NCBI GenBank assembly: GCA_035622315.1
Contig: DASPVP010000027.1
Coordinates: 1 to 30,371 of the forward strand
Reading direction: 5' to 3'
DNA: 30,371 nt
DNA from: JAJPHJ01 sp035622315
Lineage (GTDB): Bacteria > Vulcanimicrobiota > Vulcanimicrobiia > Eremiobacterales > Eremiobacteraceae
Shown here: in pieces, positions 22,562-30,371 of the stretch
Numbering within the stretch: position 1 is the stretch's first letter
Layout: every line of letters begins with the position of its first letter
Program-made: the position numbers and the translations under genes
The notes under the pieces: generated by a model
What the model was told of the DNA's origin: nothing
Databases searched by the model: none
The model's input: only the letters and a program-made list of their open reading frames with translations

Positions 22562-25500
22562 TCAAAGGATGGATACGACGTCGCGCACAGAGGCCAGCCG
22601 GCCGTGTGGTTCCGTGTCGGGCAGGCCGACCACGATCGCATCCTTCGCGAACCGGAAATTTCCCCCAGTGAATTTGGTGAGCGCCCCTACGGCTTGCTCG
22701 GACAATGTGAACTTGGGCCCCACTTCGAGGGTCAGCCGCCGCGCTTCGAGTGCAACTTTTTGTACTCCTTTCGTGGTTGCGAGAATGCGCAAGCGCGTCA
22801 AATCGAGCAGCGCGAGCACTTCTGGCGGCGGCGGACCGAAGCGGTCTTTGAGCTCGTCCGCAAGGCGATCGACCTCGTCTGCTGTGACGGCGGCGGCGAT
22901 GCGTTGGTAAAAAGAGATCTTCTGGGCGGCCGCTTTCATGTAGCTCGTGGGGATGAACGCGTTGACGCGGATGTCGAGCACGGGCGGCGGGATATCTGCC
23001 GCGACCGGTTGTCCGCGCCGCTGCGCAACCGCTTCTTGCAAGATCTCGCAATACGTCTCGAAACCCACCGCCGCGATGAAGCCGCTCTGCTCGCGGCCGA
23101 GGAGATTGCCGGCGCCGCGGATCTCGAGATCACGCATGGCGAGCTGCAAGCCGGAGCCGAGATGCGAGAACTCGCGGATCGCTTCCAAGCGGGACTGGGC
23201 GACGTCCGACAACGACCGGTGAGGCTGATACAAAAAGTATGCGTACGCCTGATGCGCACTGCGCCCCACGCGACCGCGTAACTGATAGAGCTGCGCCAAC
23301 CCGAAGTGGTCCGCATTGTTGACGACGATCGTGTTGACGTTCGGGATGTCCAAGCCGTTTTCGATGATCGTGGTGGAGACCAAGATGTCGATCTCGCCGT
23401 TGACGAAGCGCAGCATCACGTCTTCAAGCTCGTGCATGTGCATCTGTCCGTGGCCGACGGCGATGCGTGCGCGCGGTGCGAGCGCACCGACCGCCGCAGC
23501 GACGGAGTAGATCGTCTCGACGCGATTGTGGACGAAGTACACTTGGCCGCCGCGATCGAGCTCGAGCGCCAATGCCCGCTCGATGAGCGCGTCGCTGCTC
23601 GGCGCCACCACGGTCTTGATGGACATCCGGTTGGCGGGCGGCGTCTGGATGAGCGAAAGATCGCGGACGCCGGCCATCGCCATGTGCAGCGTGCGCGGGA
23701 TGGGCGTCGCCGACAGCGTCAGCACGTCGACCGACTGCCGCAGTTCTTTCAAGCGTTCTTTGTGCATGACGCCGAAGCGCTGCTCCTCGTCCACGAGCAC
23801 GAGGCCAAGCCGCGAGAAGCCGACGTCGCGTTGCAAAAGGCGATGCGTGCCGATGACGAGATCGATGCTGCCGTCGGCAAGACCGGCGAGCGTCTTTTTC
23901 TGTTCGGCCTTGGTGCGAAAACGCGAGAGCAACGCGATGTTCACCGGATACGCGGCGAAGCGTTCCGAGAAGGTCCGGAAGTGCTGCGCGGCAAGCACGG
24001 TCGTCGGCGCGAGGAGCGCGACTTGACGGCGGTCCATAATCGCCTTGAAGGCGGCTCGCACGGCGACCTCGGTTTTTCCGTAGCCCACGTCGCCGCAGAC
24101 GAGGCGATCCATGGGACGCTGCCGTTCCATGTCGTCTTTGACAACCCGGATCGCCTCGGCTTGGTCCGGCGTCTCATCATAAGGAAAGGATTCCTCGAGC
24201 TCCGCCTGCCACGGCGTATCGGGAGCGAATGGGTGGCCGGTTGCGACTTCGCGCGCCGCGTAGAGCCGCACGAGCCCGTCGGCGATCCGTTCGACCGCCT
24301 CGCGCACCTTCGAACGCGTGCGGACCCAGTCGGAACCGCCGAGCTTGGAAAGGCGGACCGGTGCGCCGTCGGCCCCCGCGTACTTGCGCACGAGGTGCAT
24401 CTGATCGACCGGCACGTAGAGGCGGTCGCCGCCGGCGTAGGCCAATGTCATGAAGTCGCGGCCGACTTCCTCGACCACGATATGCTCGAGACCGATGTAT
24501 TGTCCGATGCCGTGGTGCGCGTGCACGAAATGCTCGCCGACCGCGAGGTCTGCGACCGATGCCGGCACGCCTTCTTTCGCGCTTCTGCGCCGGCGGCGCC
24601 GCGCTGGGTGGCCGTAGAGCTCGTCATCACCGAGGACGACGAGGCGCAACGAGGGCACGGCGAAGCCGCCGTCGATCACGCCTTCGGCGCAGACGATCGC
24701 GCCACGCTGCGAAGGGAGTTCGAAGCGCTTCGGCGTCTCGGCCGTCGCGATCGCGTGCTCCTCGAGCACTTCGCGGATGCGGCGGTGACCGACCGACGCA
24801 ATCGCGAGCGTGAGGCCGTCGGCGAGGCTCGCGCGCGCGTAGTCCACGAATCGCTCGATGCTCCGGCCGAAAGCGGGCGCGGGTCTGCTGTCGATCTCTA
24901 TCCTCGTCGTCGCTTGCGGCCCGAACGGTTGCGCGACACCGCCTTGCAGCCTGACGACTGCGCGCTCGCCGATGCCGTCAAGCAACGCATGTAGCGGCGG
25001 GCCTTCAGGCCGGTCCGTTGGATCGGGTGCGCCTGGATGATTGTCGGGTTCACTTTCGGCCAGTTCTTGTGGTTCGTCCGCCGCTGCGACCGTCGCCACC
25101 CGATCGCCAGCCGTCGCAAGCGCATGGTCTGCGGTGACGATAGCGTCCGGATCGTCGATCGCGAGCGTCGCGTCAGGTGCGAAGCACCAGACGAGCGTGT
25201 CCGTTTCTCCGAAGTCGCCTTCGGACCACGGCGATATGCGGATCTGTGCTAGTTCCTCGAGCGACCGCTGGGTCGCGATCGCGAACGATCGGATCTGTTC
25301 TAAGCGATCGCCGAAGAACTCCAAACGAACGGGTAGGTCGGCCGTGGCCGGAAAGATGTCGATCAGACCGCCGCGCACGGCATATTCACCGGCGGCGCTG
25401 ACCACTTCGCTGCGCGCATAGCCGAGCGCATCGAACGCGAGCAGAAGGTCTTCCCAGGGGTACGACTCCCCCGCTTTGAGCTCGCGCGCGGCTTTCGCGA

Positions 25501-25915
25501 ACGCGCGGGCATCGGGCAGCCCTTGGCGAGCGGCAGCGTGCGAGACGCAGAAGATCCCAGGCGTCCTGGACGCAAGCGCGTCGAGCGTGATCATGCGGTC
25601 TGCGTGCTCGGTCGGATTGGCAAGAGCGTTCGGTTCTGTATCCCTAGCCCGAAGCGTGTAGACCGGCGATCCGAAGTCCGCGGTGTAAAACGCGCAGTCG
25701 TTGGCGAATCGGTCCGCGCGTTCTTGGTTTGCGCTCCAAACGATGAACTGCCGCCCGAGTTCCGTCCACAACGCCGACACGAGCGCCGGCCTGGACGCAG
25801 CCGCGCATTCCCACAGATCGACGACACCGCGCTTGCGCAATGAGACCGCCGCTTCGCCGAGCTTGTCCCATGAGCTCAAACTGCGGGCGATGGCTGCGCC
25901 TATGTCCTGGGCCAC
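22562..25915 (-). CDS. mfd: Transcription-repair coupling factor
   Basis: Mfd is an ATP-driven translocase that removes RNA polymerase stalled at DNA lesions and recruits UvrA. This 1117-residue protein has an N-terminal UvrB-homology region (RALVSALWTEL-like start, GIFCVSHAAARQGLP, DALGYARSEVVSAAGEYAVR, GGLIDIFPATADLPVRLEFF), an RNA-polymerase-binding region including DLAVGEHFVHAHHGIGQYIG, then the helicase core: CGDVGYGKTEVAVRAAFKA near residue 605 (Walker A), LVLVDEEQRFGVMHKERLK near 711 (motif II), TLSATPIPRTLHMAMAGVRD, and VSTTIIENGLDIPNVNTIVV. A C-terminal TRCF domain follows. GTG 25915 is chosen over GTG 25984 because AGAGGA lies 5 bases upstream of it; the longer start lacks a ribosome site. 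Confidence 0.96.
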   Translation of the reverse strand: MAQDIGAAIARSLSSWDKLGEAAVSLRKRGVVDLWECAAASRPALVSALWTELGRQFIVWSANQERADRFANDCAFYTADFGSPVYTLRARDTEPNALANPTEHADRMITLDALASRTPGIFCVSHAAARQGLPDARAFAKAARELKAGESYPWEDLLLAFDALGYARSEVVSAAGEYAVRGGLIDIFPATADLPVRLEFFGDRLEQIRSFAIATQRSLEELAQIRISPWSEGDFGETDTLVWCFAPDATLAIDDPDAIVTADHALATAGDRVATVAAADEPQELAESEPDNHPGAPDPTDRPEGPPLHALLDGIGERAVVRLQGGVAQPFGPQATTRIEIDSRPAPAFGRSIERFVDYARASLADGLTLAIASVGHRRIREVLEEHAIATAETPKRFELPSQRGAIVCAEGVIDGGFAVPSLRLVVLGDDELYGHPARRRRRRSAKEGVPASVADLAVGEHFVHAHHGIGQYIGLEHIVVEEVGRDFMTLAYAGGDRLYVPVDQMHLVRKYAGADGAPVRLSKLGGSDWVRTRSKVREAVERIADGLVRLYAAREVATGHPFAPDTPWQAELEESFPYDETPDQAEAIRVVKDDMERQRPMDRLVCGDVGYGKTEVAVRAAFKAIMDRRQVALLAPTTVLAAQHFRTFSERFAAYPVNIALLSRFRTKAEQKKTLAGLADGSIDLVIGTHRLLQRDVGFSRLGLVLVDEEQRFGVMHKERLKELRQSVDVLTLSATPIPRTLHMAMAGVRDLSLIQTPPANRMSIKTVVAPSSDALIERALALELDRGGQVYFVHNRVETIYSVAAAVGALAPRARIAVGHGQMHMHELEDVMLRFVNGEIDILVSTTIIENGLDIPNVNTIVVNNADHFGLAQLYQLRGRVGRSAHQAYAYFLYQPHRSLSDVAQSRLEAIREFSHLGSGLQLAMRDLEIRGAGNLLGREQSGFIAAVGFETYCEILQEAVAQRRGQPVAADIPPPVLDIRVNAFIPTSYMKAAAQKISFYQRIAAAVTADEVDRLADELKDRFGPPPPEVLALLDLTRLRILATTKGVQKVALEARRLTLEVGPKFTLSEQAVGALTKFTGGNFRFAKDAIVVGLPDTEPHGRLASVRDVVSIL

Positions 25916-25920
25916 GATCG

Positions 25921-25926
25921 TCCTCT
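25921..25926 (-). promoter_or_regulatory. Ribosome-binding site deciding the mfd start
   Basis: AGAGGA on the minus strand lies 5 bases upstream of GTG 25915. The alternative GTG at 25984 would add 23 residues of low similarity to Mfd and has no such site. Confidence 0.5.
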
Positions 25927-26091
25927 CCAAAGCGTGTTGGCCAGGTCGCGCGCGACCCAGCCCCTCGCTGTCTTCAACAGACACATTTAGGCGGGCGAGC
26001 TATTGGCCCTTCGTGTGAGGCCGCTACGGCTCCGACACCGAGGCTTCGGCATCACAAGGTAAAGAAATCGGAAAGGCCGCAGCGTCCGAGG

Positions 26092-26484
26092 ATGGGATCG
26101 CTTGTCGCTCTGGCCGTGTCGTTGTGCGTCGCGCTTACCTCACCACAGACGGCGCCAAGCGCTCCAATGCTGCCGGCCGGGGTGCAGTACGCAGCGCCGA
26201 GCGACCCGGTCCAGATCGAATCGGTCCGACTCTCGTCAGACGTGGTGCGGGCCGGCGAGGTCGCCTCGGGTCGCGTTCTGACCACGAGCAACGCCGCAGC
26301 CGTGCTCGCGAGGATAGGTTCCTACCAGGTCAACGTGCCGCGTGTAGACGTGGGGACCTTCGCGCTTTCGGTCCGCGTGCCGCGGCTTTTGATACCGAGC
26401 TACCGGGCCACGATCGTCGTCACCGCGATCCGGGCAGACGGCGTCACCGCAAGCCAAAGCGTGTCCGTAAAAGTCCGCTATTAA
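26092..26484 (+). CDS. Small exported protein with Ig-like fold, unknown function
   Basis: This 130-residue protein starts with a short signal peptide (MGSLVALAVSLCVALTSPQ), followed by a Pro/Ala linker and one beta-rich domain of ~90 residues (DPVQIESVRLSSDVVRAGEV; PRVDVGTFALSVRVPRL; ITAIRADGVTASQSVSVKV-like end). The alternating strand pattern, with regular Val/Arg/Ser strands, resembles bacterial immunoglobulin-like or surface-binding domains; no catalytic motif is seen. It lies across a 176-base divergent gap from mfd and ends 1 base before deoB, so it may be co-transcribed with it despite unrelated function. No ribosome site is obvious, so the start is uncertain. Confidence 0.7.
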   Translation: MGSLVALAVSLCVALTSPQTAPSAPMLPAGVQYAAPSDPVQIESVRLSSDVVRAGEVASGRVLTTSNAAAVLARIGSYQVNVPRVDVGTFALSVRVPRLLIPSYRATIVVTAIRADGVTASQSVSVKVRY

Positions 26485-26485
26485 G

Positions 26486-27643
26486 ATGAAGGAAGCCAGA
26501 GCGGTGGTCGTCGTCATCGACGGCGGCGGCATCGGCGCGAGCGAGGATGCGGGCCGATACGGCGACGGGCCAAAAGTGAACTCGATCGGAAATGCGGCCC
26601 TCGCCGCAGGCAGTCTGCGCCTGCCGGTGCTCGCGGGGCTTGGGCTCGGCTCCCTCGTGCCGATCAGCGGCGTGTCGGTTACCAACGAGCCTCTCGCAGC
26701 ATGTGCGCGCTTGCGCGAGCGAAGCAACGGCAAGGATAGCGTCACCGGGCACTGGGAGATGATGGGCATCCGCATCGAGCATGCCTTCCCCACGTATCCC
26801 CACGGCTTTCCAGCGGATCTCATCGAGCGCTACGAGGCGATCATCGGCCGGCGGATCCTCGGCAACGAAGTCGCCTCCGGCACGGAGATCATCGAGCGGC
26901 TTGGGCCCGAACACCTGCGCACCGGATTTCCGATCGTCTACACATCCGCAGACTCCGTTTTTCAAGTCGCGGCGCACGAGGACGTCGTGCCGCTCGAGAC
27001 CCTGTGGGACTGGTGCCAAAAAGCGCGCGACATGCTCGTGCCGCCACACCGCGTGAACCGCGTGATCGCACGGCCCTTCGAGGGACATCCAGGCTCATTC
27101 GTTCGCACCGCAGGACGCCGCGATTTCGCGGTGAGACCGCCGTCGCCGAGTCTCCTCGAGCGTCTCTCAGAATCAGGAGTGGCGACGCTCGGCTTGGGGA
27201 AGATACAAGACATCTATTCGTGCCAGGGCATCGCCTCCGGGAGCCGAACGGCGGACAACGCCGAGGGGCTTGCGAGGACGCTCGAGTGGTTGAAGAGCGA
27301 AACAAGCGGGTTTTGTTTCACGAATCTCAATGACTTCGACTCGAAGTATGGACATCGCAGAGATGCGATCGGATTCGCCAAGGCGCTCGAGGCGATGGAC
27401 GGGCGCCTGGCTACCCTCCTTGACGAGCTTCGCGAGGGAGATCGGTTGATCATCACGGCAGACCATGGCTGCGATCCGACTGCGCCTGGCACCGATCACA
27501 CGCGCGAGTTCGTGCCGCTCATCGACTATCGCCCAGGCCACGCAGGGGCGGTTCTCGGCGAACTCGACTCCTTCGCGCAGGTCGGCGACCGCGTGCTCGA
27601 GACGTTCGGCGTCCGCGCCCCAAGAGAGATGCTCAGCGTATGA
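26486..27643 (+). CDS. deoB: Phosphopentomutase
   Basis: This 385-residue alkaline-phosphatase-superfamily enzyme interconverts ribose (or deoxyribose) 1- and 5-phosphate, linking nucleoside salvage to the pentose phosphate pathway. Signatures: VVVVIDGGGIGASEDAGRYG, GKDSVTGHWEMMGI (residues 82-95), TGFPIVYTSADSVFQVAAHE, GRRDFAVRPP and TADHGCDPTAPGTDHTRE near the end, which provides metal ligands. Two usual residues differ: DGGGIG replaces DSxGIG, and GKDS replaces GKDT. The ATG is 1 base after the preceding stop. Its stop overlaps the sugar transferase start (ATGA), an odd partner for a salvage enzyme. Confidence 0.95.
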   Translation: MKEARAVVVVIDGGGIGASEDAGRYGDGPKVNSIGNAALAAGSLRLPVLAGLGLGSLVPISGVSVTNEPLAACARLRERSNGKDSVTGHWEMMGIRIEHAFPTYPHGFPADLIERYEAIIGRRILGNEVASGTEIIERLGPEHLRTGFPIVYTSADSVFQVAAHEDVVPLETLWDWCQKARDMLVPPHRVNRVIARPFEGHPGSFVRTAGRRDFAVRPPSPSLLERLSESGVATLGLGKIQDIYSCQGIASGSRTADNAEGLARTLEWLKSETSGFCFTNLNDFDSKYGHRRDAIGFAKALEAMDGRLATLLDELREGDRLIITADHGCDPTAPGTDHTREFVPLIDYRPGHAGAVLGELDSFAQVGDRVLETFGVRAPREMLSV

Positions 27644-28344
27644 TCGCGATCTCAGCGCCGCGCCTTGCTCCGGTCAAGACCGACGGGCTTGAGCGGTATC
27701 TGCGCTCGCGCCGGTGGCATCGTGCCGCGCGAAACGTGCCGCGCTTGTGGCTTGCCGCCAAACGCGCCATCGATGTGTTGGCGGGCGGTGCAATCCTGCT
27801 CGCGTCAGCTCCGCTCTGCCTCGCCATCGCGGCGGCGATCAAAATCGTTTCGCCGGGACCCGTGTTTTTCGTCCAGGAGCGCGTCGGCTCGGACGGCCGC
27901 CATTTCAAGCTGTTCAAATTCCGAACCATGGTGGACGGCGCGCATCTGCTGCACGCCCATGTGGCGCATCTCAACACATGCGACGGCCCAGCGTTGAAGA
28001 TCCCGAACGACCCGCGCTTGCATCCGCTCGGCGCCTTCCTGCGCCGCAGCAGTCTCGACGAGCTGCCCCAACTTTGGAATGTCATGCGCGGCGAGATGAG
28101 TTTGGTCGGACCGCGGCCGGCGCTGCCGTCCGAGGTCGAGCGGTATGAACCGCACTACCACCAGCGGCTCACGGTCTTACCGGGCATGACGGGCTTGTGG
28201 CAAGTCAGCGGCCGCACCAACGTCCAGTTCCGGCGCTGGATGGCCATGGACGTCTGGTACGCGCGGCACTGGTCGCCGCTCGTCGACCTGTGGATCCTCG
28301 CCAAGACGGTTCCGGCGGTGCTCCGCCGAGAAGGAGCTTGGTGA
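27640..28344 (+). CDS. Polyprenyl-phosphate sugar-1-phosphate transferase (bacterial sugar transferase)
   Basis: This 234-residue monotopic phosphoglycosyl transferase loads the first sugar phosphate onto undecaprenyl phosphate, starting a capsule, EPS or O-antigen unit. Visible: a reentrant hydrophobic helix at ~43-65 after KRAIDVLAGG, PVFFVQERVGSDGRHFKLFK followed by FRTMV, LRRSSLDELPQLWNVMRGEM (catalytic D-E pair), SLVGPRPALPSEVERY and LPGMTGLWQVSGRTN. It lacks the large N-terminal membrane domain of WbaP/WcaJ, so it is the short form like PglC. ATG overlaps the deoB stop; the stop overlaps the next gene (GTGA). Sugar specificity cannot be told. Confidence 0.93.
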   Translation: MIAISAPRLAPVKTDGLERYLRSRRWHRAARNVPRLWLAAKRAIDVLAGGAILLASAPLCLAIAAAIKIVSPGPVFFVQERVGSDGRHFKLFKFRTMVDGAHLLHAHVAHLNTCDGPALKIPNDPRLHPLGAFLRRSSLDELPQLWNVMRGEMSLVGPRPALPSEVERYEPHYHQRLTVLPGMTGLWQVSGRTNVQFRRWMAMDVWYARHWSPLVDLWILAKTVPAVLRREGAW

Positions 28345-29687
28345 CGCAGGCGCTCGCGTCGCTTGCGCCGGTCGTCGACCAGACAATCCAACGCGTTCCT
28401 CTCACCGGGTGGTCGGCTGCCGCATTCGCAGGCATCATCGCCGCATCCGCCTACCTCGGATATCGGCGCTCGCCGTGGATCTTGTTCGTCCTCGCCCTGA
28501 CCATCCCGTTCGCGGGATATCGCGACGTGGCGCAGACCACGCTCACCGTGCCGAAGGTGCTGACGCTCGGCAGCGCGGTTGGCCTCTTGCTCTCGGGCAT
28601 CCATCCCTGGCCGCGCTCTCCGAGCGCTCGTCGCATCTTCATCGCAGGCGTCGCGCTTTTGATCGCGATAGCGCTCTCTTCCATCGCGGCGCCGGACAGG
28701 CTCGAAGTCGGTCGTGAATTTTTCAAGCAGGCTGAGTACCTCGTGCTCTGGTGGTGTGCCGTGGTCGGCATCGAGAATCTGGAGGGTGCGCCGCGCGCGC
28801 TCACCTTCGGTGTCGTCCTCTCGACGAGCGCGGTCGCGTCGTTCGCTTTGTGGCAAGCGTTTTTCGGCGGAGCGCCTTCCGCAGTGCTCGTGCACGGCTA
28901 CGCGTTGCCGCGCGTCGCAGGCACGCTGGAGGGGCCGAACCAGCTCGCGGGTTTCCTCGAGGCTGCGTTGCCGCTGCTCTGGATCTCGCCGCTCGCAGGA
29001 TTCGAGTGGCCTCGTCTGCGCGACTATGGAACAGGCGTTTCGATGGCCGCGCTCGTCCTCTCCCAATCACGCGCCGGCATCATCATGGTGGCCGTCGTCT
29101 ATCTTATCCTCGCGCGGGTGCGCACAGCGCTCGCGCGCTCGGCCGCGATGGCGATGCTGGCCGGAGCCGTGCTCGGTGTCGCGGTGCTCGCGTTCTGGTT
29201 CGTGCGGGCGCACGCGACGTGGGCTGACCTCGAGCGTTTTTTTCTGCTCGATGTGAGCGAACAGGCCGGTGGCGTCGGCACGCGCGCGCAGCTCTGGCCG
29301 GCAGCGATCGCGCTCTTCGAACGACATCCGCTCACCGGCGTGGGTGCGGGCAACTTCTCGGCGCTGCTGCCGTCTGTGGGCGTGTTCGGCGTGGCGACGA
29401 ACGCGAGCAGCTTGTGGTTGCAGACGCTCGCCGAGCAGGGTTTGATAGGATTCCTGGCGCTCGCCGGCTTCAGCGTGCTCGCGCTGCGCGAGACATGGCG
29501 CTTGCGTTTGGCCTCTGGCCTCGCGCTCGCGGCGTTTCTGGCCACCGTCAGCTTGCTCTTCCACCAACTGGTCGACGATCTGTTCTTCTTCCCGAAAGTC
29601 GCGGGGCTGTTCTGGTTGTTGCTCGGCGCGGGCGTCGCGGCCTCGCGCACGCCCGCGGCCAAAGGAGCCGCAACTGACGGGTCGTAA
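28341..29687 (+). CDS. O-antigen ligase/polymerase family membrane protein
   Basis: This 448-residue protein has about 11 hydrophobic helices, a Wzy/WaaL-type integral membrane glycan ligase or polymerase. Family signs: GTLEGPNQLAGFLEAALPLL in the middle, VLSQSRAGIIMVAVVYL, a large periplasmic loop (~290-345) ending in HPLTGVGAGNFSALLP, and NASSLWLQTLAEQGLIGFLA, a variant of the usual HNxxLxxxxExG block in which the His is Asn. GTG 28341 follows AAGGAG and overlaps the preceding stop. Working from an undecaprenyl-linked glycan made by the neighbour transferase, it would polymerise or attach it. Ligase and polymerase cannot be separated by sequence. Confidence 0.87.
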   Translation: MTQALASLAPVVDQTIQRVPLTGWSAAAFAGIIAASAYLGYRRSPWILFVLALTIPFAGYRDVAQTTLTVPKVLTLGSAVGLLLSGIHPWPRSPSARRIFIAGVALLIAIALSSIAAPDRLEVGREFFKQAEYLVLWWCAVVGIENLEGAPRALTFGVVLSTSAVASFALWQAFFGGAPSAVLVHGYALPRVAGTLEGPNQLAGFLEAALPLLWISPLAGFEWPRLRDYGTGVSMAALVLSQSRAGIIMVAVVYLILARVRTALARSAAMAMLAGAVLGVAVLAFWFVRAHATWADLERFFLLDVSEQAGGVGTRAQLWPAAIALFERHPLTGVGAGNFSALLPSVGVFGVATNASSLWLQTLAEQGLIGFLALAGFSVLALRETWRLRLASGLALAAFLATVSLLFHQLVDDLFFFPKVAGLFWLLLGAGVAASRTPAAKGAATDGS

Positions 29688-29702
29688 GCTATCGCGCACC
29701 CC

Positions 29703-30371
29703 ATGAAGCGCAGCGTGACCTCCTCGACGTTCGCCGTGATGCTCGCGACGCTCTTGAGCATGGTCCTCGGCTTCGCGCGCGAGGTCGTCAACGCGAAGTA
29801 TTTCGGCGAACGCTGGGAGCTGGACGCGTTCTTGGTCGCCGCGATCCTGCCTACGCTCGTGTTCGGGGTTTTCAACGGCGCCCTCGTCAGCGCGCTCGTG
29901 CCGATCTTCAGCGGCTACTTCGCCGAAGGCAAACCGGAAGAAGCCTGGCGCTTCTCGAGCACGGTCATCAACGTGCTCGTCATCGTGCTCTCGGTGCTCG
30001 CCGCTCTCGCGTGGATCGCCGCTCCGTGGCTCGTGCACGTCGTCGCCCGCGGCTTCCCCGCACCTGAGGCCGGCGTGACCACGGCCATGACCCGGATCCT
30101 CATGCCGGCGATCGTCGCGACGTCGATCGCGGGTGTCGTGCAAGCGCTTCTCAACGCGCAGCGCAGCTACCGCGCCGCGTCGCTCCAGGGCGTCGCGCTC
30201 AACTTGGTGACGATTCTGTTCGTGCTGTTACTGTTCAAGTCGTACGGGATCTATGCGCTCGTCTTCGGCACGGCGGTCGGTCTGTTCGCGCAGCTCGCCG
30301 TCCAGTTGCCCAACTACTTCCGCCGCTGCAAGTATCGCTTCGTGCTCGATCTACGTCACCCCGGGCTGCGC
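29703..30371 (+). CDS. murJ: MurJ/MviN-type lipid flippase, 3' end outside window
   Basis: The frame from ATG 29703 stays open to the last base, giving 223 codons. It begins MKRSVTSSTFAVMLATLLSM with VLGFAREVVNAKYFG and LDAFLVAAILPTLVFGVFNG, then ALVSALVPIFSGYFAEGKPE, the N-terminal arrangement of MurJ, which flips lipid II (or related undecaprenyl-linked glycans) across the membrane. LTRILMPAIVATSIAGVVQA-like and LLNAQRSYRAAS follow; several helices are visible. Its place after a sugar transferase and a ligase suggests it may flip a polysaccharide unit rather than lipid II. It lies 15 bases after the ligase stop. Confidence 0.9.
   Translation, partial: MKRSVTSSTFAVMLATLLSMVLGFAREVVNAKYFGERWELDAFLVAAILPTLVFGVFNGALVSALVPIFSGYFAEGKPEEAWRFSSTVINVLVIVLSVLAALAWIAAPWLVHVVARGFPAPEAGVTTAMTRILMPAIVATSIAGVVQALLNAQRSYRAASLQGVALNLVTILFVLLLFKSYGIYALVFGTAVGLFAQLAVQLPNYFRRCKYRFVLDLRHPGLR

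Noticed and set aside
23306..24994. Long plus-strand open frame (562 codons) inside mfd
   Set aside because: It is antisense to conserved Mfd helicase sequence; the product is Arg/Asp/His-rich with no domain.
25916..25984. Extra 23 N-terminal residues on Mfd from GTG 25984
   Set aside because: No ribosome-binding site and no Mfd-like sequence in the extension; kept only as an alternative start.

Overview
This window is a GC-rich, densely packed stretch of housekeeping chromosome. It has about 31 protein genes, almost no intergenic space, and no RNA gene, insertion sequence, prophage or CRISPR array that I can see. Genes are commonly joined by 4-base ATGA/GTGA/TTGA overlaps, and GTG or TTG starts are frequent. 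The markers are mixed. SepF, DivIVA, WhiA and an mfd-(foldase)-yabN-rqcP order resemble Gram-positive bacteria and related Terrabacteria. Flagellar rod genes, a FliA-type sigma factor and an O-antigen-ligase-like gene are also present. This fits an uncultured Terrabacteria lineage such as Eremiobacterota (WPS-2) or a neighbour. That placement is inference, because no 16S rRNA or ribosomal protein is in view.

Layout. 1-987: end of isoleucyl-tRNA synthetase (type 2). 1057-2616: TPR lipoprotein. 2661-3548 (minus): lgt, divergent by 27 bp from 3576-5534, which holds a CcdA-like protein whose first helix appears moved to the C-terminus, two small membrane proteins and lspA. 5531-8285: rluD-type pseudouridine synthase, tgt and yggS, all overlapping. 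8346-9233: sepF and divIVA. 9269-11958 (minus): flagellar operon (two FlgF/FlgG-type rod proteins, a FlgJ-like protein, a FliA-like sigma factor, a 92-aa unknown). 12075-13460: a MerB-family gene read through an in-frame UGA, then a metallophosphoesterase. 13457-20036 (minus): gpmI, tpiA, pgk and gap, preceded upstream by whiA and a GT4 glycosyltransferase. 20073-25915 (minus): mfd, a PrsA/SurA-like foldase, a YabN-type MazG and rqcP. 26092-30371: secreted Ig-like protein, deoB, sugar-phosphate transferase, O-antigen-ligase-like protein and the start of murJ.

The strongest unusual signal is at 12075-12746. An organomercurial-lyase (MerB) homologue carries TGA exactly where MerB has its catalytic Cys159. 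The frame continues beyond it with conserved family sequence, and 12 bases downstream a perfect 7-bp hairpin begins with a GGTC loop. That fits the geometry of a bacterial SECIS element, so I read it as a selenocysteine-containing MerB-like enzyme (Cys-Asp-Sec). The second is an apparent circular permutation of CcdA at 3576-4355 that keeps both SPC cysteine motifs.

The rest is mostly recognisable core metabolism and cell-envelope biology: lipoprotein processing, queuosine and pseudouridine tRNA/rRNA modification, lower glycolysis, transcription-coupled repair, ribosome quality control and polysaccharide assembly.
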